A stretch of 64,000 nucleotides of DNA from Tritrichomonas musculus. Lineage: Eukaryota > Parabasalia > Tritrichomonadida > Tritrichomonadidae. The stretch lies in assembly GCA_039105265.1 (NCBI GenBank), contig JAPFFF010000011.1, positions 4,712,001-4,776,000 on the forward strand, in the 5' to 3' direction. A model generated the notes under the pieces. The model was not told where the DNA came from and made no database searches. It saw only the letters and a list, made by a program, of their open reading frames with translations. The translations under genes were made by a program, and so were the position numbers. Shown piece by piece: positions 19,307-27,741 of the stretch. Numbering within the stretch: position 1 is the first letter of the stretch; every line of letters begins with the position of its first letter.

Positions 19307-20266
19307 ATGTTATATAGAAACGAGAGAGCTCATAATCTTCGCACTGAAACAGGAAACGTTCTTCATGCATTTGAAGAGATGAGAAACATGATTAATGTCA
19401 ATGACGGTACACGTTCATTTTCATTTAGAACTGTTGACTGTCATGACCAACCAGCTCCGTTTACAGCTGGTCAATATTCGCAAATCAGTTTAACACATCC
19501 TGACCACTTCGTAAGTGATATTGATAAAGGTTTCTTAACATTTCATGTTAAATTAGATTTATCATTGAATACAGATATGAGTAAATTAAATGAAATCAAT
19601 GACCCCAACAACTTGTACAAACTGTTTGTCGGTTTCAAATCATCAAACCAGTTGTTTGACAGGTTAGAGATTCTTCATAATAATGTCAATGTCGGATACC
19701 AACAGAATGAATGCATTCGTGAGGGCTTCTTATATTCTTCAGTTAAACCAGAAGCCGAGAAGAAACGTCGCAGATTCGTTCATTCATTGTGGGAAAACAT
19801 TAGCAACTATTCACAGACACATGCAGGAGCTTATGTTAACTTGAATTCATTTAAGAACACTGGAAGAAGTGAAGTCGAATTTGATTTGAATGTTCCTTTT
19901 GATGATTTGCTCGCATTACAAGCATTTGATTTATTCCCTAACGGAATCATTGGTGATTTATCAATTCGTTTTCAAGTTAGTCCCGCTGGTCTTGTTTGGG
20001 CAGTATTAGACCCTTACACAGTTGCTGAAGCAAAAGTATTTCTTGAAGACAATGATTCAATATCGATGGAAGAATTAAACAGACTAAAGGAAATCAAAGC
20101 ACGAGGACACCTCAAACATCAATTCACACAAATTGGTAATCAAGCAGTGATTCCAGGACCTGGAGACAATCCAGACCCACCATCACCTGAACCAACACCA
20201 ACGAAATATCAATTGAAGTATGAAGTTAGAGAACAATACGTATCTGCATCTGGAGGTGATTTCGAT
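19307..20266 (+). pseudogene. Major capsid protein gene of element B, 5' part, interrupted by element C
   Basis: Encodes the N-terminal 320 residues of a Polinton double-jelly-roll major capsid protein, closely similar to the uninterrupted gene of element C at 24712. Shared landmarks are FSFRTVDCHDQPAPF, the FDRLEILHNNVNVGYQQNE block, KKRRRFVHSLWEN and DLFPNGIIGDLSIRF. A short Pro/Ser/Glu-rich linker (residues about 283-301) precedes the insertion point. Element C interrupts the gene after residue 320, and the rest lies at 41778-42761. Before the insertion this was the main shell protein of B. Confidence 0.9.
20261..20266. repeat. Left target-site duplication of element C
   Basis: TTCGAT directly precedes the AGTAGTGTATAGG terminus. 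The identical copy is at 41772-41777. Confidence 0.95.
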
Positions 20267-20453
20267 AGTAGTGTATAGGAAGGCTTTAGAGGGGGTGGAA
20301 GCACGAACTACTGATTTGATATAATATCATTGAGATTCATATGTTGTACTCAATGTTGTTTATCACATTCTCTTCAATACGCACAAACTACTTATTCATT
20401 TCTTTCAGTCCATCATGTCATCATTCAAGTGATAATTATTTTTTATTTTTTTC
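20267..20453. repeat. Left TIR of element C (187 bp)
   Basis: Inverted copy of 41585-41771, with the same length and no difference seen. It is non-coding and ends in a T-rich tract just before the first gene. It is half as long as the TIR of B and shares with it only the terminal AGTAGT.TATAGG pattern. Confidence 0.95.
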
Positions 20454-20463
20454 CACACTAAAA

Positions 20464-21186
20464 ATGAGTGAAGCATTAAGTACTATGAAAGCTAACATTA
20501 TTGAAAACCACAAAAATAAGTTTTATACATCGTATATTCCAAAAACTGTTGATGCAACATATGATTTAGTTAAGCTATTATTTGAAGAAAATAACTGTAC
20601 AATCATCAAAACACCTAAGAATATATATCCGAGTTCGCTAATCTATTTTTATAAAAACTCTAATCCAACACAATTATTGACTACTCATCTTGAAGATTTT
20701 GTTATTGATCCTATAAGAAGTGCTTATAAGAGTAAAAGTAAAATGAAATATGATATTAATCCCAATGGAATTACGAAACTAGAAGAGTACAAAAATGATA
20801 AAATTGAAAAGAAACGATTAGCTAAAGAAAACAATTTGAGAGATTCAATGAAGCTAGAAGGTTGTGAATTACTTGATAAATATGTTGATGGACGAACCAA
20901 AATACGATACTTATTTGAAGGACTGGAATACCAAACAACACCAACAAAATGGAATACAGGATATAGGGCACATAAATCTAAATGCCCAAGATACACTCAT
21001 GAACATATTGCACAATTATTTGCTAAAGAAGGTTGTGAATTGATATCACAATATGTTAATCAGAAATCAAAGTTAACATATAGATACAAAGATAGAAATT
21101 ACCAAGTTGTATGGAATGATTGGAAATACTATAACACAAGACCTCATCTTGGAAATAACAAAACATATTTTGATTATGAACCATAA
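20464..21186 (+). CDS. Unknown protein of element C with two repeated units (240 aa)
   Basis: Not recognised. The C-terminal half has two similar units of about 45 residues, each beginning EGCELL or EGCELI, followed by a DKYV/SQYVN stretch and then a basic, aromatic Y.TTPTKWN or Y.VVWNDWK stretch. Such repeats resemble small DNA- or nuclease-associated beta modules of large DNA viruses, but no catalytic residues stand out. The ATG at 20464 is used because the upstream frame lies within the TIR. No match is present in elements A (as seen) or B, so it is a lineage-specific gene at the element end. Confidence 0.55.
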   Translation: MSEALSTMKANIIENHKNKFYTSYIPKTVDATYDLVKLLFEENNCTIIKTPKNIYPSSLIYFYKNSNPTQLLTTHLEDFVIDPIRSAYKSKSKMKYDINPNGITKLEEYKNDKIEKKRLAKENNLRDSMKLEGCELLDKYVDGRTKIRYLFEGLEYQTTPTKWNTGYRAHKSKCPRYTHEHIAQLFAKEGCELISQYVNQKSKLTYRYKDRNYQVVWNDWKYYNTRPHLGNNKTYFDYEP

Positions 21187-21231
21187 GTTAAGTAAATCAA
21201 ATATTTTTTTAAATTTTTATTTCATTACAAA

Positions 21232-21690
21232 ATGGCTTGCAATAGCAAATCACTTAGAGTTTTCGAATATATCAACAATCTTATCTCTCTATTGGAAAAC
21301 CCTGATGATTTCAATAAATGTGATTTCACACTGCTTTGCGAAAAATATCCTATTATCAACAAATCGAGTTTTATTGCGAAAGTGTTATACATTTCACTAC
21401 AAACACCGGATAAAACAATTAGATTCTACCCAGATAAAATCAAAGAAATGGGGTTTGAGCACGTCGTTTTAACATCTAATACAAGGAGAAGAATTAACTG
21501 TAATTCATTAGAGTTCTTTGTTAACGGTAATACAGAAAAGCAAGTATATAAAGAACATGAATATTACAATTATTCTATTGAACGAATCAACAAAACAAAC
21601 CGCGATATGTTATTAAAGCTAAGAGAGAAATATGATATACCAGAACCAACAATATTTAAGGGTACTCATCAAAATATTGTATTAGACTAA
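21232..21690 (+). CDS. Conserved Polinton-associated protein of element C (152 aa)
   Basis: A family found in all three elements (59371-59829 in B, 61180-61629 in A). Landmarks: V[FY][ED]YIN near the N-terminus, C[DN]F..LC.[EKD][KR][YF]PI, KV[LI]YISL, a basic [VI][RN].RRR.[SN] stretch, EFF[VI][NE]G, and YYNYSI. The predicted fold is mixed alpha/beta. The conserved basic stretch suggests nucleic-acid or phosphate contact. No known domain was recognised. It is always convergent with or close to other small conserved genes and, in B and C, next to the ATPase. Confidence 0.7.
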   Translation: MACNSKSLRVFEYINNLISLLENPDDFNKCDFTLLCEKYPIINKSSFIAKVLYISLQTPDKTIRFYPDKIKEMGFEHVVLTSNTRRRINCNSLEFFVNGNTEKQVYKEHEYYNYSIERINKTNRDMLLKLREKYDIPEPTIFKGTHQNIVLD

Positions 21691-21718
21691 AAAAATATAC
21701 TTTGAACACAATATTTTT

Positions 21719-22513
21719 TTACACACAACTAATAAACTCTATACTACCTTCTCGTGTGTTCACCAAGATGAAATCATGATTTTTCATACAACAATATCTC
21801 CTCCACAAATCTTCGAATTCAATTGGCATAACAACTTGTTGGTAAATATAACCCATTTTCTGTCGTGAGAATCCATTAAATATGAAGAAAGATGTGCAAT
21901 TATTCTTGTAATCCGTCGGTATTGCTTTAAAGAATTGAACATTAACATAGACAATAGAATGTTTGTGTCGTAATTGAGTGATATAATTGGTAAAATAAGC
22001 TGATTTCAATAGCTTTGATTTAATGAAATCCTCACATAAAATGATGGTATTTAGAGGACTTTTTGAGGAATTCAACTGAGAAATACATAAAAAGGAGAGC
22101 ATCTTATTTATCTTCTCTTCACAAGCAAAGCTTGGGCCAGCAGAGCTGTCATCTAATCGAGTATTATTATTAACGTATTTATCATACAATTCTTTCCATA
22201 AATCAAGTTCTTTTAAGTAATTCTCAGCATTTGAATCAGATATGACTTTCACAGGAAGTTTAATCAATTCTCGCTGGGCCTCAAATGTTGAATCATTTAT
22301 AACTCCATTCTTACTAATATAAACAATTAAATGAGCAGCACCAGGGATTCTTGATATTTGAATAATATCACGCAATACAATATGAGATTTACCCTTTCCT
22401 TGAGCTCCAACAATGATGTTTAATGAATTATAATTTGCGTAGATACCATTAGCAATTGGTCTAATAGATTCACTCAATATCTTGGATTCATTTTTTTTAT
22501 ACGCTTTACTCAT
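21719..22513 (-). CDS. A32-like genome-packaging ATPase of element C (264 aa from this ATG)
   Basis: Pumps element DNA into the capsid in the Polinton model. The Walker A motif GAQGKGKS follows the strand SLNIIV, and the Walker B strand is NTIILCEDF. A later NVQFFKAIPTDYKNN stretch fits the sensor region of the HerA/FtsK-A32 family. The match with the ATPase of element B at 58468 is strong throughout. The open frame reaches back to 22594, but the first in-frame ATG is at 22513, ahead of the complete ATPase core. It is convergent with the 152-aa gene, 28 bp apart. Confidence 0.85.
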   Translation of the reverse strand: MSKAYKKNESKILSESIRPIANGIYANYNSLNIIVGAQGKGKSHIVLRDIIQISRIPGAAHLIVYISKNGVINDSTFEAQRELIKLPVKVISDSNAENYLKELDLWKELYDKYVNNNTRLDDSSAGPSFACEEKINKMLSFLCISQLNSSKSPLNTIILCEDFIKSKLLKSAYFTNYITQLRHKHSIVYVNVQFFKAIPTDYKNNCTSFFIFNGFSRQKMGYIYQQVVMPIEFEDLWRRYCCMKNHDFILVNTREGSIEFISCV

Positions 22514-22630
22514 CTCAATGTCGATGTTAAAAAAGGGTTTTACCTGAGGTTCAGCAAATAGCTCTTCTGAATCACTAGAATCTGAAAAAAACACTGTCGA
22601 ATAATCAAACTATGTAGGTTTAAGCATTTC

Positions 22631-22762
22631 TTAGCAATAAAGTTTCTGGCGCATCTCTTCACTTAATTCAGGTGGTTCATCAGGTTTCAATGCCGATATT
22701 ATTACAAATAACTCCATAACATTAACAGCTAGAATCATACATAAAAGTATCTCACAAAACAT
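22631..22762 (-). CDS. Small membrane protein of element C (43 aa)
   Basis: Begins MFCEILLCMILAVNVMELF, a single hydrophobic helix of about 20 residues, followed by a short acidic/basic tail with PELSEEMR. Element B has a 43-residue counterpart at 58312-58443 with a helix and the same tail (PELSEEIR). Both lie between the conserved 190-200-aa gene and the ATPase. Equal length and position make a real gene likely despite its size. A single-pass virion or host-membrane protein is inferred. Confidence 0.7.
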   Translation of the reverse strand: MFCEILLCMILAVNVMELFVIISALKPDEPPELSEEMRQKLYC

Positions 22763-22820
22763 TTTTCCTTCGAAAAAAAGCCTTACTAAAAGTAAGTCAT
22801 TTCTTATTAAGAAAAAGTAA

Positions 22821-23423
22821 TTAGCAACAATATTTGAGTGATATTGCATATTTGACAAACTCTGTATAGACATGATTGTAGCAGTATTTTAGTTCTTCGG
22901 ATTTACCATCTTTAGTGATTAATATCTTATCAATCTTTATCAGTTTTGCAACACTAGCAACACAACAACCAGGTTCTTCATCTTCAATAACCAAATCAAC
23001 TTTATCACAATCTGTCAACAGCTTTATCATATCCATTAATAATGTCGATTTACATACCACATAAGAGTTTACCTTTAATGGGTTATTCTCATACATCCCA
23101 ACAAGCAACTCCAAAAATTTGTTTTTCTTTTCAAGTGTATCCAACTCATTTCCTAAATCTGCAATTCCTCGGCTTCCAAAGGAAGACTCACCTACGGTGC
23201 GGTCTTGGGTAAGATTGTTGGTTGGAGGTATGTATTGAGAAGCAAACCCCTCCTGTGGGGTCTGTGGTATAGTAAAATTTACATTTTGTGGTTGCGGTAT
23301 TTGTGGATATGCTACTGCACTTCCTCTTTGAGGAGCTAATTTGATTTCTATATTTGTTTCTTGACTCTGTTTTACACTTGCATCGTTTTCTGAGCTCAAT
23401 ATTCTTGCTTTATTCAAAGACAT
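22821..23423 (-). CDS. Conserved protein of element C with N-terminal SENDASVKQ motif (200 aa)
   Basis: The N-terminus is MSLNKARILSSENDASVKQ, almost the same as in B (57726-58301). A disordered Pro/Gln-rich stretch follows (residues about 35-85), then a helical and beta C-terminal domain with LE.KNKFLE, VDLVIEDE..CC and a conserved basic/aromatic tail. The element A gene at 60235-60702 shares the C-terminal domain (VELHVDEDIKCC). A paired cysteine after the acidic segment is conserved. Function unknown; the gene order (this gene, membrane protein, ATPase) is shared by B and C and suggests a virion or packaging role. Confidence 0.7.
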   Translation of the reverse strand: MSLNKARILSSENDASVKQSQETNIEIKLAPQRGSAVAYPQIPQPQNVNFTIPQTPQEGFASQYIPPTNNLTQDRTVGESSFGSRGIADLGNELDTLEKKNKFLELLVGMYENNPLKVNSYVVCKSTLLMDMIKLLTDCDKVDLVIEDEEPGCCVASVAKLIKIDKILITKDGKSEELKYCYNHVYTEFVKYAISLKYCC

Positions 23424-23450
23424 TTCAGTGCAAAAAAATCTCTATACATC

Positions 23451-23681
23451 TTACTCTTTATTGGTTAATCTATCAAATTCTTTTTCGAGTTTGCGAACTT
23501 TCTCTTTTAAAGATTCAATATCTTCAATTAACGATTCTCTTACTGCTAATCCATTTGAGCCAAGCATACCTGATTTTACGTTATTGAGATGCTGTTTATA
23601 GTCGTAGCATTTCTCTTTTAGCGCTCGTTTGATTCTTTTAAGTTCAGGAATTTCCCTCTTATAATCACTTAATTCAGTCAT
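23451..23681 (-). CDS. Small coiled-coil protein of element C (76 aa)
   Basis: Counterpart of the 75-aa protein at 18056-18283 in B. It shares the ELKRIKR.LKEKCYDYKQ and SGMLGS.GLAVRESLIEDI segments and the C-terminal heptads. Here the gene is internal and not in the TIR. The start codon lies 16 bp from the divergent start at 23698. Function unknown. Confidence 0.7.
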   Translation of the reverse strand: MTELSDYKREIPELKRIKRALKEKCYDYKQHLNNVKSGMLGSNGLAVRESLIEDIESLKEKVRKLEKEFDRLTNKE

Positions 23682-23697
23682 TTATTTCAATACAAAA

Positions 23698-23931
23698 ATG
23701 TCTTTTCAACAGAGACGCACGATAAGAGATGATAAAAGAATGAATTTCTACGATAGACTTCAATTGGAAATGCAAAAAGAGCGTACTAGAATCAATTCTG
23801 CACCTATAATCAAGAAGAGAGATTTGAAGGGAACTATAAACCATGAAAAGCCTCCAATAACTACAAAAAAACTCAACTATCATACATATTCTTTAAACCA
23901 TTCAGTGGTCCCAATTAATAGTAAGATTTAA
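23698..23931 (+). CDS. Small conserved protein of element C (77 aa)
   Basis: Same length and layout as 18298-18531 in B: basic RRTIRDDKRMNFYDRLQLEMQ, INSAP, HEKPP and C-terminal LNHSVV. It is convergent with the next gene, with one base between the stop codons. Function unknown. Confidence 0.7.
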   Translation: MSFQQRRTIRDDKRMNFYDRLQLEMQKERTRINSAPIIKKRDLKGTINHEKPPITTKKLNYHTYSLNHSVVPINSKI

Positions 23932-23932
23932 G

Positions 23933-24379
23933 CTACATATTATTCATAGTATTAATATATTTAGCTATCTGATTCACAGTTGATGTTAGTTCTATTATTT
24001 TTTTCTCTGATTGCTCAATACGATTCACTAGAAGCTCATTCGCATGAATGCGCGATATCATCTGCTTAATCTCATCCTTTACACTTTCAATATCAGCTCT
24101 GATAACATCTTGTTCTAACTCTTTTAGGTCTCCCTTTTTAAACACTTTTTTTAGAAATATATCACCCCCAACTCTCTTATTTCCTTCTTTCGAACAATTC
24201 TTTTTTGTTATTCTATATTCAACACCATCAGGGGTAATAATCTTATATACTCTATTGAGGTACTGTGTGGTGCGTCCATTCATTTCGTCCTTGTGCTTCT
24301 GGTAGAACAAATTAAATTCTTCGATGGATTTGAAGTTTTTTGTTTCTTCAGTTATTTCGTTAATTACTTCCAATTCCAT
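23933..24379 (-). CDS. Conserved capsid-adjacent protein of element C (148 aa)
   Basis: Counterpart of 18490-18966. It has FKSIEEFNLFYQKH, a YLNRVYKIIT segment, KRVGGDIFLKK and a C-terminal coiled coil. Position beside the capsid gene and the charged, helical tail suit a scaffold role (inference). Confidence 0.65.
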   Translation of the reverse strand: MELEVINEITEETKNFKSIEEFNLFYQKHKDEMNGRTTQYLNRVYKIITPDGVEYRITKKNCSKEGNKRVGGDIFLKKVFKKGDLKELEQDVIRADIESVKDEIKQMISRIHANELLVNRIEQSEKKIIELTSTVNQIAKYINTMNNM

Positions 24380-24405
24380 TTATTTTCAAAAAAATTTTTT
24401 TGTTT

Positions 24406-24660
24406 TTATTCTACTTCATTTATCAAGCTCTTACCAATTCTCATTCCTCTATCGACAACATTTAACCCTGTGTCAATTGCTCTTATAGTGTCTCCAATAA
24501 GAGGTATATCACCTAAAACAGGCTTTACCGCACTGGTAACTCTTTTACCAATTTCAACAACTTTAGGAAGCGCTTTACCGACTTTAGTTGCAACATTCTT
24601 AATTGTATTGCCAACTGATTTAAAAGCATTTTTCATTTTCTTGAAGATTCCGATACCCAT
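24406..24660 (-). CDS. Small amphipathic protein of element C, possible membrane-active virion protein (84 aa)
   Basis: Begins MGIGIFKKMKNAFKSVG. Same length as the B copy (19003-19257), with repeated Lys-rich amphipathic helices and a GLNVVDRG segment. It is divergent from the capsid gene, with 51 bp between start codons. Its role is inferred as for the B copy. Confidence 0.6.
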   Translation of the reverse strand: MGIGIFKKMKNAFKSVGNTIKNVATKVGKALPKVVEIGKRVTSAVKPVLGDIPLIGDTIRAIDTGLNVVDRGMRIGKSLINEVE

Positions 24661-24711
24661 TGTTTTTATAATGAAAAAAGTCCTGTAATAAGTACTTTTT
24701 TTGTATCATAA

Positions 24712-26754
24712 ATGTTGTATCGCAACGAAAGAGCACATAATTACAAAATCGAAGCTGGGAATGTACTTGACACTTTTAATAAGATGCGTGAAATGATTAA
24801 CACTAATGATGGTACACGCTCATTTTCATTCAGAACAGTTGACTGTCATGACCAACCTGCACCATTTCATCAAGGACAATATTCCCAAATCAGTTTAACA
24901 CATCCTGACCACTTCATTTCTGATGTTGATAAAGGATTCCTCACCTTTCACATCAAACTAGATTTACAACTCAATACTGATTTAGCAAAATTACAACAAA
25001 TTGATGACCCAAATAACTTCTACAAATTATTTGTCGGGCTCAAATCTTCCAATCAATTGTTTGACCGTTTGGAGATTCTCCATAATAATGTAAACGTTGG
25101 ATATCAGCAAAATGAATGCATTCGTGAAGGGTTTTTGTATTCCACTGTTAAACCAGAGACTGAGAAGAAACGTAGGCGTTTTGTACATTCACTTTGGGAA
25201 AACGTTTCAAATTATTCACAAACTGTTGCTGGTGCTTATGTTAACCTCAATTCATTCAAATCTAATGGTAAATCCCAAGTTGAATTTGATTTAAACGTAC
25301 CATTCGATGATTTACTTGCATTACAAGCATTCGATTTATTCCCTAATGGTATCATAGGTGATTTATCAATTCGTTTCCAAGTATCACCCGCAGGATTAGT
25401 TTGGGCCGCTATAGACCCTTATACTGTTGCTGAAACAAAAGCTTATCTAGAAGATAATGATAGTATCTCATCTGCAGAATTAGAAAGATTGAAAGAAATA
25501 AAGGCCCGCGGTCACTTGAAACATCAATTTACACAAATTGGTAATGAAGCTATAATTCCAGGTCCTGGTGCTCCATCTCCAGACCCATCTCCAACACCAG
25601 ACCCATCACCATCTCCAACACCTGACCCATCACCGTCTCCATCTCCTGAACCAACCCCAACACCTATCAAGTATAAGATTCAATATCGAATTGGTGAACA
25701 ATGGGATAATGATGATGGAAGTACTGGTTACACTGATATTCTTACAGATTTGGAATTCAATTTCAGTTACACAAAGGAAGAATTTGAAGAATTTGGATTA
25801 CAACCAGGTGCAACTGATGAAGAAATATGTGTTCATAATCCTGCTGTAACATTACCACCATTAAATCATGCTGACAAAAATGGAAGATATTATGCTTGGC
25901 AAATTGTTAAAACACCAATTGTTTCTGCTAAACAGACTCTTCAAGCAATTCATGATGCTAAATCACAACTTCACAACGAAACATATTCATCACAGAAAGC
26001 TACATTAACTGTAAACAGAATGACAATCACATTATGTAAATCAAATATGCAAGGATATGGTGTCTGTGAATCTACTCGCAGAGGTATTGAAAATATTCTT
26101 CGTGAAGGAATTATAATTCCATCCCAAAAAGTTGATTACCATTCATTCCCAATTGCTCCTGCAGCAAATGGTATCAAATCTACTTTGAATATCCCATTAA
26201 TTAATGTTACTACAATGTCAATTATGTTTCCAAAACATCATAATGACCTCACTGTTTTCGAAAATCCAGTATATCAAAATTGTTATCTCAATATTGGTGG
26301 TAAGAACTTCCCAGATGAAAATGTTAGCACAATTGGTGCAAGATTCTTTGAAAATCAATTAACTGCTGGAGACCTTGATGGAATCACATTACAATGCACA
26401 AAAGAATTTGAAGATAGTATGACAATGCCAAAGAATGATGCAAATGGAGTTCGTTATAGAAATACTTTAAGTGATGCTTCTAGCTTTGTTTTCAATATTC
26501 AAACAGAACGTGCTTCAGCAGGATATTGCTATGATGGTTTGGATGGTGGATTTGGAAATATTCAAGTTCAGGTTAATGGTCAACCAATATATACAGGTCC
26601 AAATGATACTTACTATAATGTTAACGAAGAAGGTACAGTGCATCCACCTCCAACTCAATTATGGCTCACAAGAGATACATACTTTAAACTTAGTTTGAAT
26701 GGATTGGAATATGTTGATGATGAAACGCCAGCTGGCAGTCAAGTTAATGAGTAA
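24712..26754 (+). CDS. Major capsid protein of element C, double-jelly-roll type (680 aa)
   Basis: The main shell protein. The N-terminal jelly roll (about residues 1-280) carries FSFRTVDCHDQPAPF, FDRLEILHNNVNVGYQQNE, KKRRRFVHSLWEN and DLFPNGIIGDLSIRF. The FVGLKSSNQLFDRLEI to SLWEN part aligns by eye with GFKDARDAVEKYEIV to KDIWN in the element A protein. Residues about 284-319 are a striking Pro/Ser/Asp/Thr repeat. A 110-residue segment of unknown fold follows. The second jelly roll (about 430-680) has NRMTITLCKSNMQG, NIGGKNFPDEN and a conserved LWLTRDTYFKLS. The start is immediately preceded by TCATAA. The gene appears complete. Confidence 0.88.
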   Translation: MLYRNERAHNYKIEAGNVLDTFNKMREMINTNDGTRSFSFRTVDCHDQPAPFHQGQYSQISLTHPDHFISDVDKGFLTFHIKLDLQLNTDLAKLQQIDDPNNFYKLFVGLKSSNQLFDRLEILHNNVNVGYQQNECIREGFLYSTVKPETEKKRRRFVHSLWENVSNYSQTVAGAYVNLNSFKSNGKSQVEFDLNVPFDDLLALQAFDLFPNGIIGDLSIRFQVSPAGLVWAAIDPYTVAETKAYLEDNDSISSAELERLKEIKARGHLKHQFTQIGNEAIIPGPGAPSPDPSPTPDPSPSPTPDPSPSPSPEPTPTPIKYKIQYRIGEQWDNDDGSTGYTDILTDLEFNFSYTKEEFEEFGLQPGATDEEICVHNPAVTLPPLNHADKNGRYYAWQIVKTPIVSAKQTLQAIHDAKSQLHNETYSSQKATLTVNRMTITLCKSNMQGYGVCESTRRGIENILREGIIIPSQKVDYHSFPIAPAANGIKSTLNIPLINVTTMSIMFPKHHNDLTVFENPVYQNCYLNIGGKNFPDENVSTIGARFFENQLTAGDLDGITLQCTKEFEDSMTMPKNDANGVRYRNTLSDASSFVFNIQTERASAGYCYDGLDGGFGNIQVQVNGQPIYTGPNDTYYNVNEEGTVHPPPTQLWLTRDTYFKLSLNGLEYVDDETPAGSQVNE

Positions 26755-26830
26755 ATTGATTTGAGAAAACCGGTAGCCAACAGCAAAATTGCTGTGACCA
26801 CATTTTTTTGCAAATCTATTTTTAAAATAA

Positions 26831-26842
26831 TTTTTTATCTCC
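26831..26842 (+). promoter_or_regulatory. T-tract ATCTCC motif before the KilA-N gene
   Basis: TTTTTTATCTCC lies 7 bases before the ATG at 26850. A similar motif stands before the element A gene at 61629 (minus strand, 61637-61650). Confidence 0.35.
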
Positions 26843-26849
26843 AGAACAA

Positions 26850-27608
26850 ATGGCTTCAATAAACGTAGAACGAATTAATGATGACTACGAATTTATTCAA
26901 TATAATGCACATTTACGCATCATACATTCAATTAAAGATGAAATGTACCAAATGCAAAGTATAATAACTGCATGCCAATCAAATAAACAAGCATATCATT
27001 GGTTTGAAAATCAGACAACAAAAGAGTTATTACAAGAATTTGAGTCTCAAAAATCGACCCTCGGAATTCCGAGGGACCAGAAAATATTTGAAAATCGACC
27101 AAATTTACCAAACGACTTAAAAGGTTATTATGTTCATCGCTTACTCGTCAATCATATCGCAATGTGGGCATCACCAACTTATGCAATCTATATTGCCAAA
27201 CTTTTAGACTCCCAATTTGAACGTGAACGCAAACAACATCAGCAACAAATTGATGAACTCAAACCACGTGCAGTACCAGAAAATCACAAGAATGATTACC
27301 GTTATTTGATTTACAAAGAGGATATTAATAAAGAAGGTTTCACTAGACTTCATTTGTGTCGTCGTCATAAGAGTACTTGGAGAAAAGTTGTTAACCATTA
27401 TAATAATGAAAACGAAAGATTTTACTTCAAAGATGACCTTCCTATTAGTATGACACCAAATTTAAACATTAAGAATATCATAAAAGCATCATTTGGAACA
27501 GATGATTATAAGGTTTCCAATAGTGGTAACTGTGTTGATATCAAAATAGAGCATCTCAATAAGCTCCATACATTAATTGAAGAATACTTTAATAGTATGA
27601 GCCAATAA
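26850..27608 (+). CDS. KilA-N domain DNA-binding protein of element C (252 aa)
   Basis: Residues 92-120 (YYVHRLLVNHIAMWASPTYA and following helix) are the conserved end of a KilA-N domain, a DNA-binding fold common in large DNA viruses and phages. The N-terminal 90 residues supply the first part of the fold (IDEMYQMQSIITACQS). A linker rich in Gln and Glu follows, and then a C-terminal domain (residues about 150-215) with YRYLIYKED and LCRRHKSTWRK, shared with the element B copy at 51257-52021. In C the gene sits between capsid and integrase on the plus strand; in B it lies elsewhere and on the minus strand. Likely a regulator (inference). An 18-bp palindrome lies within it at 27058-27075. 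Confidence 0.75.
   Translation: MASINVERINDDYEFIQYNAHLRIIHSIKDEMYQMQSIITACQSNKQAYHWFENQTTKELLQEFESQKSTLGIPRDQKIFENRPNLPNDLKGYYVHRLLVNHIAMWASPTYAIYIAKLLDSQFERERKQHQQQIDELKPRAVPENHKNDYRYLIYKEDINKEGFTRLHLCRRHKSTWRKVVNHYNNENERFYFKDDLPISMTPNLNIKNIIKASFGTDDYKVSNSGNCVDIKIEHLNKLHTLIEEYFNSMSQ
27058..27075. repeat. 18-bp perfect palindrome CCCTCGGAATTCCGAGGG
   Basis: Lies inside the KilA-N coding region. Related pieces (GGTCGGAATTC) lie just after the gene at about 27615 and, in element B, next to its KilA-N gene at 52127-52180. Confidence 0.7.
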
Positions 27609-27741
27609 AATCGACGGTCGGAATTCCGGAGGCATTGCCCCAGTCAACAAAGTTGCCGACCCTCGCCAAATCTTATGAAAAACGTGATGATTTACCTGTA
27701 ATTGATATTTTTTTGTATATCAATACTTTTTTTGGAAAAAA

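Noticed and set aside
20341-20463. N-terminal extension of the first gene of C
   Set aside because: The extension lies within the TIR and has a hydrophobic, low-complexity translation; the ATG at 20464 is outside the TIR.
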